Shown here: in pieces, positions 37,510 to 48,848 of the stretch
Numbering within the stretch: position 1 is the first letter of the stretch
Layout of the letters: every line of letters starts with the position of its first letter
From: an uncultured Bacillota bacterium
Lineage (GTDB): Bacteria > Bacillota_I > Bacilli_A > Erysipelotrichales > Erysipelotrichaceae
Length of the DNA: 61,935 bases
Reading direction: 5' to 3'
Assembly (NCBI GenBank): GCA_949290085.1
Contig: CASEQH010000031.1
Location: 1-61,935, forward strand
Notes under the pieces: model-generated
Told to the model about the DNA's origin: nothing
The model's input: only the letters and a program-made list of their open reading frames with translations
The model's database searches: none
Position numbers and translations under genes: made by a program

Positions 37510-38238
37510 TTAATATCTTATCTTGTCTAAAAATTGTTTAGTTCTTTCCATTTTAGGATTATTGAAGAAATCCTCCGGATTATTCTCTTCAATAATTTTT
37601 CCATCTTCTAAAAAGATGATACGAGAAGCTACATTCTTAGCAAAATTCATCTCATGAGTGACTATTAGCATGGTCATGCCCTTATCACCAAGTTCCTTAA
37701 TAACCATTAATACTTCTTTTACCATCTCTGGGTCAAGAGCGCTAGTAGGTTCATCAAATAACATGATTTCTGGGTTCATCATCAAAGACCTAGCGATGGC
37801 CACACGCTGTTTCTGACCACCTGATAGTTCGTTTGGAAAACTATCAAATTTATCTTGCAGCCCCACTTTAGTCAAAAGTTCTAAGGCTTGATCAGTAGCT
37901 TCTTTCTCATCCATTTTAAGAACTTTCAAAGGAGCTAGTAACATATTTTGCTTAACACTTAAATGAGGGAATAAATTGAAGTGTTGAAATACAAAACCAA
38001 TCTTAGCATAGACATATGCAGTATCATCTGGATTATTAAAATCAATAGCTCTATCATCATAAAATAACTTTCCACTATCGACTATTTCTAAGCCGCAAAG
38101 AGCCCGACAAAGAGTTGATTTGCCGCTGCCCGAAGGCCCAATAAGACAAACAACTTCTCCCTTGTCTATTTCAAAATCAATATTGTCCAAAGCCTTTGTC
38201 TTACCGAATGTCTTGAGCAATTTTTCCGCTTTAATCAT
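37510..38238 (-). CDS. Polar amino-acid ABC transporter ATPase (GlnQ/ArtP/YqiZ type)
   Basis: The 242-residue ATPase has Walker [19 protein letters not shown]-loop [10 protein letters not shown], signature [14 protein letters not shown] and Walker [17 protein letters not shown]. It is the third gene of a binding protein-permease-ATPase operon and overlaps the permease by four bases. The operon's T-box suggests arginine or threonine as substrate. Confidence 0.93.
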   Translation of the reverse strand: MIKAEKLLKTFGKTKALDNIDFEIDKGEVVCLIGPSGSGKSTLCRALCGLEIVDSGKLFYDDRAIDFNNPDDTAYVYAKIGFVFQHFNLFPHLSVKQNMLLAPLKVLKMDEKEATDQALELLTKVGLQDKFDSFPNELSGGQKQRVAIARSLMMNPEIMLFDEPTSALDPEMVKEVLMVIKELGDKGMTMLIVTHEMNFAKNVASRIIFLEDGKIIEENNPEDFFNNPKMERTKQFLDKIRY

Positions 38239-38906
38239 ATTGTCAGCTTCCTTTCAATCTTATTGGCAAAATATGAAATGACTATAGTCATTATCAAGTA
38301 GTAAGCACTAGCCATGAGTAGAGGTATCAAATAGTTAAAGTAATGTGAACCGATGAGACGAGCCTGTTGCAGAAGTTCCACGACACCTATAGTTCCCAAT
38401 AAGGATGAATCTTTGATGAGCATGATGAACTCTGATACAAATGGTGCAACTAGTCTTCTTAAAGCTTGAGGTAAAATTACATAGCGCATCGTCTGATACT
38501 CGCTTAATCCAAGAGTCTTACTAGCTTCATACTGTCCCTTATCGATATTAATGATTTGCGACCTGATGAGTTCAGCACAATAAGCACCAGAGTTGATACT
38601 CAGGGCAACAATGCCACAAATATAGATATCAACACGCAAGTAGGAGCCTGTAATCATCTGATATAGTACGGGGAAACCCAAGAAAAAGAACAAGATTTGT
38701 AGTAACATCGGCGTGCCTCTGATGAGTTCGACATAGATATTGCCAAAAGCTTTTAAGATAAAATTCTTCGATAATTTGCAAAAGGCGATAACTATACCTA
38801 TCAAGGCGCCAAAGATAGCACTGACTAGTGCTATCCCTAAGCTCATTAAAGCGGCTTTAAATAAGATGATGAAGTTTCCTGCAGTTAAGATTGATGATAT
38901 ATCCAT
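38235..38906 (-). CDS. Polar amino-acid ABC transporter permease
   Basis: The 223-residue protein of the His/Glu/Gln/Arg permease family has about five spans. It carries the motifs [18 protein letters not shown] and [25 protein letters not shown]. The ATG shares one base with the binding-protein stop (TAATG); a GTG four codons earlier is possible. As the only permease, it probably forms a homodimer. Confidence 0.92.
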   Translation of the reverse strand: MDISSILTAGNFIILFKAALMSLGIALVSAIFGALIGIVIAFCKLSKNFILKAFGNIYVELIRGTPMLLQILFFFLGFPVLYQMITGSYLRVDIYICGIVALSINSGAYCAELIRSQIINIDKGQYEASKTLGLSEYQTMRYVILPQALRRLVAPFVSEFIMLIKDSSLLGTIGVVELLQQARLIGSHYFNYLIPLLMASAYYLIMTIVISYFANKIERKLTI

Positions 38907-39694
38907 TACATTCCCCACTTAGTTAATAATTCTTGATATGCGTCAGTACTCATATATTCTTCTAACAACTCATTGATTTTAGCGATTAATAAATCATTGT
39001 CAGTACTTGTGATTAGACCATATGAGTCACTAGCTAATTCTTCATCTAAGACAGCTAGAGAATCATCAGCATTTACATAATTTATAGCTACCGATGTATC
39101 CAAGCAGACACCATCATAAGCCCCAGTCTTTAATGCTTCAACTAATACCTTGGCATCCGTAGCTGTCACAACTTCAGCGCCTTCAATGCTTTGAGCTAGC
39201 TCAACACAAGTAGTACCAATTTGAGCGGCGATTAATTTACCATTTAAATCTTCAGCAGTATGGATGCCACTATCAGCCTTTACTAGTACTGTTTGACCAG
39301 CATCATAGTAGATATCTGAGAATAGCACTTGTTTTTCTGGATCATAGCTAAACCCTGATACACCTAGATCAACTTGTTTAAGTTGAACAGCAGATACGAT
39401 GGTATCGAATTCCATTTGTCTCCATTCAATAGTATAGCCATCTAACTGTTCGACAATGGCATTCATCAAATCGATTTCAAAGCCAATCAATTCACCAGTT
39501 TCACTATCGATTGATTCATAAGGTGGATAGTCAGGTGATGTAGCGATAATAATGGTATTATCACTTAATAATTCGCTTTCAAAAGTCTCTTCAGTTTGAG
39601 CAGTTTCTGTATTTTCAGTATCAGTAGGTGTTTGAGTAGATGAACATGCCACCAGCATGAACACAGCGATCAATAATAAAATAATTTTTTTCAT
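38906..39694 (-). CDS. Amino-acid-binding lipoprotein of ABC importer
   Basis: The 262-residue family 3 solute-binding protein has a lipobox near residue 17 (MLVACSS), a Thr/Glu-rich linker, then IIIATSPDYPPYESID...LIGFEIDLMNAIVEQL. The ATG follows AAGGAG; a longer frame reaches the T-box leader and is rejected. Specificity is not readable from the pocket by eye. The T-box hints at arginine (YqiX/ArtJ-like) or threonine. Confidence 0.9.
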   Translation of the reverse strand: MKKIILLLIAVFMLVACSSTQTPTDTENTETAQTEETFESELLSDNTIIIATSPDYPPYESIDSETGELIGFEIDLMNAIVEQLDGYTIEWRQMEFDTIVSAVQLKQVDLGVSGFSYDPEKQVLFSDIYYDAGQTVLVKADSGIHTAEDLNGKLIAAQIGTTCVELAQSIEGAEVVTATDAKVLVEALKTGAYDGVCLDTSVAINYVNADDSLAVLDEELASDSYGLITSTDNDLLIAKINELLEEYMSTDAYQELLTKWGM

Positions 39695-39780
39695 TTGTCT
39701 GTTCTCCTTCTTTTTATATTTTTGAATCATTTTTTTATTTTTACTTCGTCGATCACTTTCACTCATATCATCACCTCCCA

Positions 39781-40008
39781 AATAAAAATGTCGTCTTTAA
39801 ACATAAAGACGACATGAATCGCGGTACCACTTTATTTGTCCTCAAGTATTGAGAACCCCTCTAACCATAACGCCAGTCTTGCGTCATCCCTACTACTAGT
39901 TCAGGACGATATCTCCCAAATGCGTTTCACTGTCGATTACTAGTCTGCTTCCACCGGCCAGACTCGCTTTTTAGCATCCTTTACAGCTACTACCTTTGTT
40001 CATTGATA
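39781..40008 (-). promoter_or_regulatory. T-box riboswitch upstream of the amino-acid ABC operon
   Basis: The minus-strand leader has the T-box AAAGTGGTACCGCGA (about 39819-39833). A 12-bp terminator follows (ATGTCGTCTTTA / TAAAGACGACAT, 39788-39815) with a T tract. In stem I the specifier region reads GTGAAACGCATTTGG. Either CGC (Arg, 39922-39924) or ACG (Thr, 39923-39925) could be the specifier. CGC is favoured by the C-ending codon and following purine, ACG by exact spacing relative to the Tyr T-box of this genome. Starvation for the cognate amino acid should induce the importer. Confidence 0.9.
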
Positions 40009-40013
40009 ACTAT

Positions 40014-40041
40014 ATCTTACTTAAATCTCAATCAATGTCAA
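40014..40041 (-). promoter_or_regulatory. Promoter of the T-box ABC operon
   Basis: TTGACA (40036-40041), 16 bases, TAAGAT (40014-40019) on the minus strand. Confidence 0.7.
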
Positions 40042-40079
40042 TAGAAAATTGAAAGTTTTCATGAAAATTTTATGAAAAA

Positions 40080-43000
40080 TTATTCATGGCTGCTGAAGAA
40101 TGGATTGATAACTTTACCTAGTAAATCCTTTTCTTCAATCTGGCGACGTTTTTCTTCAAGATTTTCATTGATACTATTTTCTGTCTTGACACATTCGGCA
40201 AGGAAGTCGTTATATAATTCTTCGATTGACTTACGATATTCTTCATTACAATCATCGATATTTTGGCGTAAAGACTTTAACTTATCTACCTCTTCATCTT
40301 TGATAATAGTTAAATTGTTCATCTTTTCTTCGAATTGTCTAGTCTCATCTTGCATCTTTTCTTGAAGTTTTAATTTGTTAGTCTCAAAATCACTATTTAA
40401 AGCGACGATGAGATCTTGATATTCACTTTCCATATTAGCTTCTTCAATTGAACTATTTTCGATGACACGGTCAAAATTGCGCTTATCTTCTTCGATGCCA
40501 AGCAGAGTCAGAGATTGTTTTGTCGCTTCTTCGGCTTTGAGATTAGCGAATTTTTCGTTGATGTTAATTAATTCGTTTTCACATTTACTAATCTCTGCGT
40601 TCTTATCCTCAAGAATATTTTCCATCTGCTTTTTAATTTCATCGACAAAATCTTTTTGCTGTTTAGTCAGTTCTTCGATTGTCTCTACATTAGCCCTTCT
40701 CAAATCTTCCATCTGTTCTTGATAGTTTTGACGATATGCATTCATCATATCTTCAAACTTTTGATATTCGCTATTAAATATCAATGGCTTATCTTCAAAA
40801 ACCTTCTTAATCTCTTCGTTGATGCGATCAAAGACAGCTTCTTGTTCTTGGGCCTTAGTCTCAAAATTAGTGACGACTGCATCTATCTCACTTTGCAGTA
40901 GAGCTAGCTCTTCATTTTTCTTGGCCTTAATCAATGATATTTCATTGGCAAAGCTATCTTTCTCTAAAGCTTTTTGCTCGCGATATGCGACAATAGTCAT
41001 ATTTTCAAAAGCTATCTTCTTTTTTAGTTCATCAATTTCTGCTACTAATTTTTGTCTATCTTCTTCTTTTTGAGCAAGACTGTTTTGATAATTGTTCAAG
41101 TACTCATCTAAGCTACTTTGATAGCCCTGTTTAAGACTTTCGATTTCCTTATCTATTTCATTTTGACGATAAGATAAGCGTTGTTTAATCTCAAATATTT
41201 CTTTGCCTTGGTCGCGCTTTAAGTCTTCGAACTCTTTTTGTAAGCTCAAGGTCTTATCTATCTCTTTACGATACTCAGCACTTTGCTTTTCGTATGTCTC
41301 TTCTTGAGTCTTGTTCAAATTAGATATCTGCTCATCTAGACTAGCAATCTTTTGATTGTATTCACTTGTCAATGCTTCATTTTCTAAATCTATCGTATTT
41401 TGAAGACGGGCTATTTCTAAGGCGTATGCGTCATCTCTAGCTTTGATAGAAGCAGCTAGAGATGATTGAAATTGAGCTAGTTCTTCTGCGCGTTGTTTGC
41501 GATAGAGAACTAATTCTTCATCTTTATTTCTAATAACTCTATCTAAATTTAAACGAGCTTTTTCCAGCTTTTCATTCAATTCCTTATCTTTTTCTTCATT
41601 GGACTTAGTGATATCTTCATTCTTCTTTTTGAGATTGTCGATTTGCATATCTAAATCGAATATCTCTTCATTGGCACTTTGACGGTAGTCGTCAAGCTTT
41701 TTATCCATAGCTATTACTTCGGCACTGTAATCAGTTTTGAGCTTGTATAAATCAGCTTGTATCCTTTCAAATTCATTAAGGAGTTCTTTTCTTTCGTCAC
41801 TATATTTTAAAGTCATCGCATCGCTATCTTGAATCAGCTTTTTCTGTCTTGTCTCAAAATCACTATAGAGATGTAAGACGCTTTGGTGATGACGTTTCTC
41901 TTCTTCTAAGCGCTTAGCTTCTAAGCTTGCTAAATCATCATCAAATTCTTGATCCTTTTTAGCAATTTTTGCTAGTATCTCTTCACTTAGTGAATTTTGC
42001 TTATCAAGTTTGATACTATACTCATTATTAATTGCTTCGATTTCTTGATTGATAGCTATCTTTTTAGCTTCTAGCTCTTTTTGTTTTTCATCTAGAGTTC
42101 TAGCCATTTCTTCTTTTTTATGCTCATGTTTTTTCATGACTTCATCAAGCTTTTCAGCATTTTGCATAGCTAAGTTATCTAAACTTTGATGGTAGTCATC
42201 ATCAATCTTTTGTCTAGCTAGACTATGATTATTATCAATCGATGCAATCTCAGCATTAAAAGACTCTAATGCCTTAGCTTTTTCTTCCTCTATAGTCTTA
42301 ATTTTAGTTTCGTAGTCAAGCTTAATATTCTCGCCATATTTAAGTAATTCTTCTTGACGATGCAAAAAGCCATCTCTTTCCGAATTTAGATTATCGATCT
42401 TCGAACTTAAATCATTTTTAGCTTTTTCATAATCATAATTTAGCTTTGAAAGCTTGTCTTCATAATCACAAGTCTCTACAGATATTTCATTTTTAAGATT
42501 ATAGATAGCTTCTTTTTCACTCTTAATCTCTTTTAGTAGATCTTCTTTCTTCTGATCCCACTCATTCTTTAAATCTTGTAGCTTGCTAGCGGCTCTACTA
42601 GCATTTTCTTGATATTCTAGCTCATTTTGTTTCTTGCTATAAGATAGATTATCTTTAAGCTCTTCTAACTTAGAATGATGTTCTTCCTTCTTAGCTTTTA
42701 ATTTTTGATGATATTCTTCTTGTATTAGTTTTAAATCAGCTAGTTGTTTTTCATAAGAACTTATAAGTTCATTCTTATTTTCTTCTAAAGATATATTTTG
42801 TTTATTTAGTTCCTCGATATGCAAGTCAAATTCTGTTTGAAGTGCATTAATCTTATCTTCATTATCTTTTTTCTGCTTAGCTAATACTTCATCATATTCC
42901 TTAATCTTAGAGAAGTAAGTGGCTTTGAGACTCTCGTTTAACGCTTCATAAACTTCGCTATACTCTTTATTCTTATTTTCTTTTTTGATGCGTAAGGCTT

Positions 43001-43994
43001 CATAATAATCACTCAGTTCCTTATTCTTATTAGCTAATTCATCTTGAAGCTTAAGTACTAATTCATCATATTGATTTTGCTTATATAAATATTCATCTTC
43101 TGCATGTTTACGCTTTTCCATCGCTTGACTTTGAGCTTGTTTTAAGGACCACATATCATTATCAAAGTCTTTTTTAAGATTTTCTTCTTTGAGATTAAAT
43201 TGTCTTATAGCATCTTCTAGTTGTTTGCTCAAAGCTTCTTTTTCTCTATTTAGGGCTATGAGTTCATTCTTTAATATGCCAATATTTGTCGAAGAACTAT
43301 TATTTAACTCTTCTAGAGCATTAGTATTATCTATCTGAATAAGGGATAGGGATTTTTCATGATTATCTTTTTCCGCTTGGATTTCATCTTCAAGTTCTTT
43401 GACTTTAGAATTAAAAACATCTTCAACTTCAATACTTTCTTCTTTTAGTGAAGCGATGATAGAAGCTTGTTGGTTCTTGATATCTTCATATTGCGTTTTA
43501 ATCACATCGATATCATCTTCATATTGCGACAAAACCTCTGCTTTATGTTTTTTAATATCTTCTATCTTATTTTCTAATTCATTTTTTACTTTTAGATATT
43601 CTTCATTTAGATTATTTTTTTCATCGCTGAAAAATGAATCTCGTTCACTTTTAAGTTTAACTAATTCTTCGTCAATTTTAGCGATTTCATTTTTATATCT
43701 GCTCGAGATTACCGCTTGTTTATTATCTAATTCTATCGATTGCTTAGTGATATTGTCTAAATCATTTCTAACGCCCTTTAAGTATTCTTCCTTAAATTTC
43801 TCACGCTTTGTTTTTTGTTCACCATATTCACTATTCAAATTCTCAGTGGCAGCTAGTGCCTCTTCAATTCTCTTTTGGATATCGACAATTTCTCTTTTAT
43901 GCTTTGTGATTTCTTTAGATAATTCCTCACTATCGAGTTTATCAATCTTTTTACGATATAGATATGTATCAAATTGTTCTTTTATTTTCACCAT
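40080..43994 (-). CDS. Giant cytoplasmic coiled-coil rod protein, function unknown
   Basis: The 1,304-residue protein is predicted to be one almost continuous coiled coil. It is dominated by Glu, Lys, Leu, Asn, Gln and regularly spaced Tyr. It has no signal peptide, membrane span, Walker motif or globular head. The first proline is near residue 1,070 (EDKPLIF); the only other is in the C-terminal tip VINPFFSSHE. Such composition recalls cytoskeletal rods (FilP/crescentin-like) and the arms of SMC proteins, but there is no ATPase or hinge. It starts 8 bases after gdhA with GGGG before the ATG, so the two are likely co-transcribed. I do not recognise the family. Confidence 0.8.
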   Translation of the reverse strand: MVKIKEQFDTYLYRKKIDKLDSEELSKEITKHKREIVDIQKRIEEALAATENLNSEYGEQKTKREKFKEEYLKGVRNDLDNITKQSIELDNKQAVISSRYKNEIAKIDEELVKLKSERDSFFSDEKNNLNEEYLKVKNELENKIEDIKKHKAEVLSQYEDDIDVIKTQYEDIKNQQASIIASLKEESIEVEDVFNSKVKELEDEIQAEKDNHEKSLSLIQIDNTNALEELNNSSSTNIGILKNELIALNREKEALSKQLEDAIRQFNLKEENLKKDFDNDMWSLKQAQSQAMEKRKHAEDEYLYKQNQYDELVLKLQDELANKNKELSDYYEALRIKKENKNKEYSEVYEALNESLKATYFSKIKEYDEVLAKQKKDNEDKINALQTEFDLHIEELNKQNISLEENKNELISSYEKQLADLKLIQEEYHQKLKAKKEEHHSKLEELKDNLSYSKKQNELEYQENASRAASKLQDLKNEWDQKKEDLLKEIKSEKEAIYNLKNEISVETCDYEDKLSKLNYDYEKAKNDLSSKIDNLNSERDGFLHRQEELLKYGENIKLDYETKIKTIEEEKAKALESFNAEIASIDNNHSLARQKIDDDYHQSLDNLAMQNAEKLDEVMKKHEHKKEEMARTLDEKQKELEAKKIAINQEIEAINNEYSIKLDKQNSLSEEILAKIAKKDQEFDDDLASLEAKRLEEEKRHHQSVLHLYSDFETRQKKLIQDSDAMTLKYSDERKELLNEFERIQADLYKLKTDYSAEVIAMDKKLDDYRQSANEEIFDLDMQIDNLKKKNEDITKSNEEKDKELNEKLEKARLNLDRVIRNKDEELVLYRKQRAEELAQFQSSLAASIKARDDAYALEIARLQNTIDLENEALTSEYNQKIASLDEQISNLNKTQEETYEKQSAEYRKEIDKTLSLQKEFEDLKRDQGKEIFEIKQRLSYRQNEIDKEIESLKQGYQSSLDEYLNNYQNSLAQKEEDRQKLVAEIDELKKKIAFENMTIVAYREQKALEKDSFANEISLIKAKKNEELALLQSEIDAVVTNFETKAQEQEAVFDRINEEIKKVFEDKPLIFNSEYQKFEDMMNAYRQNYQEQMEDLRRANVETIEELTKQQKDFVDEIKKQMENILEDKNAEISKCENELININEKFANLKAEEATKQSLTLLGIEEDKRNFDRVIENSSIEEANMESEYQDLIVALNSDFETNKLKLQEKMQDETRQFEEKMNNLTIIKDEEVDKLKSLRQNIDDCNEEYRKSIEELYNDFLAECVKTENSINENLEEKRRQIEEKDLLGKVINPFFSSHE

Positions 43995-44002
43995 AAAACC
44001 CC

Positions 44003-45346
<1,344 letters not shown>

Positions 45347-45381
45347 TCACTTAATAATTATAGTCTAATCCAAAATAAATT

Positions 45382-45411
45382 AAAAATTCTATGAGGAAAA
45401 TTCATAGAATT
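45382..45411 (-). terminator. Terminator after the lipoprotein hydrolase gene
   Basis: AATTCTATGA ATTTTCC TCATAGAATT hairpin followed by TTTAATTTATTTT on the minus strand. Confidence 0.8.
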
Positions 45412-46675
45412 ACTGAAGATTATTGATAAAGTCTACGATATCTTCTATCACTTCATCGTCAACTTTGGCCTTATTCATATAAACATTTGGACCCATTTCT
45501 CTTTTACCTTCAGTAAAGATATGGGTGAGCCCAGGATAAGATTTGAAGGTGGCATTAGGAAGATTTTCTTTCCATATCGCAAAGTCTTCCATACTTACTT
45601 GATAGTCTTCTTCTCCTTGTAGAAAAAGTTGTGGAATATCTAAGTTCTTAGCTTCTTCAACTTGATTATAGTTTAATAAGTCTAACCAATATGTCTTATA
45701 AGCACCTAACAAGAAATCATCTTCGCTTAGATTATCCAGTTCTTTTAAACGGGCAATCTCATTTTTATATTGACTGAGGTCACTCTCTTTGACAGTTTCA
45801 AGATAATTAATCTGCTCCTCGAGTAGATCAACAAAATCTCTTGCAGGAGCTGCAAGATAAATTAGTCCATCTACTTCTATTTCTTGTGCTACTAGTGGCA
45901 AAATTTGACCACCTAAGCTATGACCGAGAATATATATAGCACTCACATCATCACGCTCTGAAATAAAATTATAGGCTGCTATAGTATCTTCGATATATTC
46001 ATCTTCTAGTGTAAAATAAATATCTTTGGCACATTCAATAGGATATGAGTAAGTTCGCTTATCAAAGCGCAAACTAGCAATACCATTTTTAGCTAAGCCA
46101 TTAGCGATATCTTCTAAGGGTTTATTAGGCCCTATTGTTTCATCTCTATCATTAGGACCACTGCCACTCAACAAGATTACATAAGGAAATGGTCCTCCAA
46201 TTTTAGGTGTTGTAAGCGTGCCATTAATTAGATATTCATCGCCGAAAGAGATCTCTTCATTATTTAAAAAAGTGAGGTCACTAGCCTCACTATTAGAATA
46301 ATTGCCCATAACGATACCAGCGATTTTGCCATCTTGGTCGATACTGATGACTAAATCGAAATTTTGATAAGTATGTCTACAAGGAACGCTATATACAGTA
46401 TAACCCTGTGCTTCAGTCACTTTAACTTCTTCGATGACCTCTAAATCACCTAAGGCTTCTAGTTGCACACTGATGAGTTGTAAACCACTATCACCCAATG
46501 CATCCTTCAACTCTTCGGTAAATTCATATTTGTCATAAAGAGATGATGCATCCCCTTGAAGTAGGGTCTCAGTAAAAGCTTTGGCATCAAAACTAGATGA
46601 TGACGTTTCTTCACTTGCACAAGCAGTGAGCGATAAAAACAAAAGTCCAATCAATAAAAATCTAAAATATTTCAT
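45410..46675 (-). CDS. Lipoprotein alpha/beta-hydrolase
   Basis: The 421-residue protein has a lipoprotein signal (LLFLSLTAC, Cys near residue 19). A DUF3887-like domain (about residues 28-130, LLQGDASSLYDKYEFTEELK) is followed by an alpha/beta-hydrolase. The catalytic triad is visible: nucleophile Ser in GHSLGG, Asp in LQGEEDYQV, His in PGLTHIFTEGKR, with LLSGSGPNDRD as the oxyanion side. It is displayed on the cell surface and likely cleaves an ester, acyl or antibiotic-like substrate; the true substrate is unknown. It follows argS by 7 bases. Confidence 0.85.
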   Translation of the reverse strand: MKYFRFLLIGLLFLSLTACASEETSSSSFDAKAFTETLLQGDASSLYDKYEFTEELKDALGDSGLQLISVQLEALGDLEVIEEVKVTEAQGYTVYSVPCRHTYQNFDLVISIDQDGKIAGIVMGNYSNSEASDLTFLNNEEISFGDEYLINGTLTTPKIGGPFPYVILLSGSGPNDRDETIGPNKPLEDIANGLAKNGIASLRFDKRTYSYPIECAKDIYFTLEDEYIEDTIAAYNFISERDDVSAIYILGHSLGGQILPLVAQEIEVDGLIYLAAPARDFVDLLEEQINYLETVKESDLSQYKNEIARLKELDNLSEDDFLLGAYKTYWLDLLNYNQVEEAKNLDIPQLFLQGEEDYQVSMEDFAIWKENLPNATFKSYPGLTHIFTEGKREMGPNVYMNKAKVDDEVIEDIVDFINNLQ

Positions 46676-46682
46676 ACATCCT

Positions 46683-48323
46683 CTACATCTTTTCTGGTGA
46701 ATCGACCCCTAGATAATTTAAAGCATTCTTTAAAGTTATTTTAGTTGCACTCAATAAGGCTAAACGCTCGTTAGTCAGTTCTATATTATTGTCATCGATA
46801 ACACGGTTTGAGCTGTAGAAAGAGTGGAAGTATTGTGCTAATTTTTGAATATAGTTACAAATCTTATTTGGACTACGATTTAATGCACCATCAGCGACCA
46901 CTGATGGGAATTCACTGATGTGTTTAAGAAGTATTGTCTCCTTATCATCAGTGAGTAAAGCATAACTATCCTGTCTTTTAAATTCCTTGGCCTGACGAAG
47001 GATAGAACATATTCTCGCATAGGCATATTGAGCATAGTAAACAGGATTTTCATTGGTCTTTTGTCTTGCTAAATTGAGGTCGAAATCCATATGAGTATCT
47101 AGCGCTTTTGACAAAAAGAAATATCTAGCAGCATCGACGCCGATATCATCACACAACTCTCTAATGGTAACAGCATTGCCAGTTCGCTTAGACATTTTGA
47201 CTTCTTCGCCATTTTCAACTAGACGAACCATTTGAATGATATCTATTTCTAGACTGTCACGATTATAGCCCATGCTTTCGATAGCTGCCTTCATTCTGGC
47301 GATATAGCCATGATGGTCTGCACCCAAAAAGTCTACTAATAGCTCATAACCTCTTTCAAGTTTATACATATGATAAGCAATATCTGGAGTCAAATAAGTA
47401 TAGAAACCATCACTCTTCTTTAAAACTCTATCTTTATCATCACCATATTGGCTCGATTTAAACCAAACAGCTCCTTCGCTTTCATAAGTTAAGCCCTTAT
47501 CAGTCATATCTTTCATGACTTTATTGACGCGATCTTCATCAACTATCTTCTGTTCGCTAACCCAAGAGTCAAATTCACAACGATAGTAGTCTAAATCATT
47601 TTTAATTCTTTCTATCTCAAGGCGACGACCTTCTTCTTTCATGAAAGAAAGAGCTTCTTCCTTAGATACATTTAACCATTTATCACCATAGTTCTTTTTA
47701 ATTTCAAGAGCTATATTTTTAACATCTTGACCATGATATCCATCATCAGGAAGTTTAAAATCTAAGCCAAAAGCTTCTTTATAACGCTCATATAATGACA
47801 ATGCCAACATATTCATCTGATTGCCAGCATCATTAATATAATATTCTCTTGTGACATCATAATTAGAGTCCTTCATAAGTCTCGCAACACTATCGCCCCA
47901 GGCTGCACCTCTTGCATGTCCTAAATGAAGTATGCCAGTCGGATTAGCTGAAACATATTCTAAAAGTACCCTCTTATGATTACCACTATTATTTTCACCA
48001 TAGTGTTCATCAGCATCTAGCACTAGATTGATGACATCAGCTAAGGCATCTTTTTTCATCCAAAAATTGATGAAACCAGGCATAGCAACTTCTATTTTAT
48101 CTACACTTTCGCACTTGAGCTCATTTACTAGGCTATTAGCGATATCGATAGGTTTCATTTTTAGCTGTTTAGCAAGGCGCATAGAAATATTTGTCGAATA
48201 GTCACCTTTAGTTTGATCTTTAGGAATTTCAACCATGACTAAGCTATCAATGTCTTCTAAATGATAAACCTTATCAACAGCATCTTTGATGGCTTGAATT
48301 AAAATATTTTCTATATGGCTCAT
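46683..48323 (-). CDS. argS: Arginyl-tRNA synthetase
   Basis: The 546-residue class I synthetase charges tRNA-Arg. It has the ArgRS N-terminal additional domain, the HIGH motif as HLGHARGA (with SANPTG just before) and KMSKRTGNAVT. The C-terminal anticodon-binding DALR domain carries YAQYAYARICSIL. No T-box precedes it; a normal promoter lies in the gap shared with the tRNA array. Confidence 0.96.
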   Translation of the reverse strand: MSHIENILIQAIKDAVDKVYHLEDIDSLVMVEIPKDQTKGDYSTNISMRLAKQLKMKPIDIANSLVNELKCESVDKIEVAMPGFINFWMKKDALADVINLVLDADEHYGENNSGNHKRVLLEYVSANPTGILHLGHARGAAWGDSVARLMKDSNYDVTREYYINDAGNQMNMLALSLYERYKEAFGLDFKLPDDGYHGQDVKNIALEIKKNYGDKWLNVSKEEALSFMKEEGRRLEIERIKNDLDYYRCEFDSWVSEQKIVDEDRVNKVMKDMTDKGLTYESEGAVWFKSSQYGDDKDRVLKKSDGFYTYLTPDIAYHMYKLERGYELLVDFLGADHHGYIARMKAAIESMGYNRDSLEIDIIQMVRLVENGEEVKMSKRTGNAVTIRELCDDIGVDAARYFFLSKALDTHMDFDLNLARQKTNENPVYYAQYAYARICSILRQAKEFKRQDSYALLTDDKETILLKHISEFPSVVADGALNRSPNKICNYIQKLAQYFHSFYSSNRVIDDNNIELTNERLALLSATKITLKNALNYLGVDSPEKM

Positions 48324-48358
48324 AATTATACATCCATCCCTTCAAATTTACATATAAT

Positions 48359-48387
48359 AGAATAGCAAATTAATGTTTAAGTAACAA
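48359..48387 (-). promoter_or_regulatory. Promoter of argS
   Basis: TTGTTA (48382-48387), 17 bases, TATTCT (48359-48364) on the minus strand. Confidence 0.65.
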
Positions 48388-48427
48388 GCGATAAGCGGGA
48401 ATAATATTCTTTTTTATGATTTAAGTA

Positions 48428-48456
48428 TTGCAATTCAAAATATGATTTGATAATAT
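48428..48456 (+). promoter_or_regulatory. Promoter of the tRNA array
   Basis: TTGCAA (48428-48433), 17 bases, TAATAT (48451-48456), about 28 bases upstream of the first mature tRNA start. Confidence 0.75.
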
Positions 48457-48490
48457 AAATAGGCACAGATTGCAAAAGACATCAATAAGC

Positions 48491-48564
48491 GGTTCCTTAG
48501 CCAAGTGGTAAGGCAATAGACTGCAACTCTGTGATCGCCAGTTCGAATCTGGCAGGAACCTCCA
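48491..48564 (+). tRNA. tRNA-Cys (GCA)
   Basis: GGTTCCT/AGGAACC acceptor stem, anticodon loop CTGCAAC with GCA, discriminator T, CCA encoded. All stems pair. Confidence 0.96.
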
Positions 48565-48569
48565 AATGT

Positions 48570-48655
48570 GGGGATATGGCGGAATGGTAGACGCGTCGGA
48601 CTTAAAATCCGGCGGCAGCAATGCCGTAAGGGTTCAAGTCCCTTTATCCCCACCA
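48570..48655 (+). tRNA. tRNA-Leu (TAA)
   Basis: GGGGATA/TATCCCC acceptor, anticodon loop CTTAAAA with TAA, long class II variable arm (GGCGGCAGCAATGCCGT), AAGGG/CCCTT T-stem, CCA encoded. Confidence 0.97.
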
Positions 48656-48663
48656 CTTATTTT

Positions 48664-48740
48664 GCGCCCATAGCTCAACTGGATAGAGCGTTTGACTACG
48701 GATCAAAAGGTTGCGGGTTCAAGTCCTACTGGGCGCGCCA
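48664..48740 (+). tRNA. tRNA-Arg (ACG)
   Basis: GCGCCCA/TGGGCGC acceptor, anticodon loop CTACGGA with ACG (normally deaminated to ICG), CCA encoded. The T-stem GCGGG/CCTAC has a C.A mismatch at 50:64 and a G.U at 51:63. Confidence 0.96.
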
Positions 48741-48753
48741 TTTGTATATTTAT

Positions 48754-48830
48754 CGGGATGTAGCACAGCTTGGTAGTGCACTTGATTTGGGATCAAGGGG
48801 TCGCAGGTTCAAATCCTGTCATCCCGACCA
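48754..48830 (+). tRNA. tRNA-Pro (TGG)
   Basis: CGGGATG/CATCCCG acceptor, anticodon loop TTTGGGA with TGG, CCA encoded. Confidence 0.97.
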
Positions 48831-48848
48831 TTTAATTTAAAGAAATAT

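Noticed and set aside
39695-39781. N-terminal extension of the amino-acid-binding lipoprotein
   Set aside because: It lies between the T-box terminator and the signal peptide; AAGGAG precedes the inner ATG and the signal peptide must be N-terminal. A short leader peptide there cannot be excluded but has no support.
48421-48840. Short frames over the tRNA genes on both strands
   Set aside because: They translate the tRNA sequences themselves.
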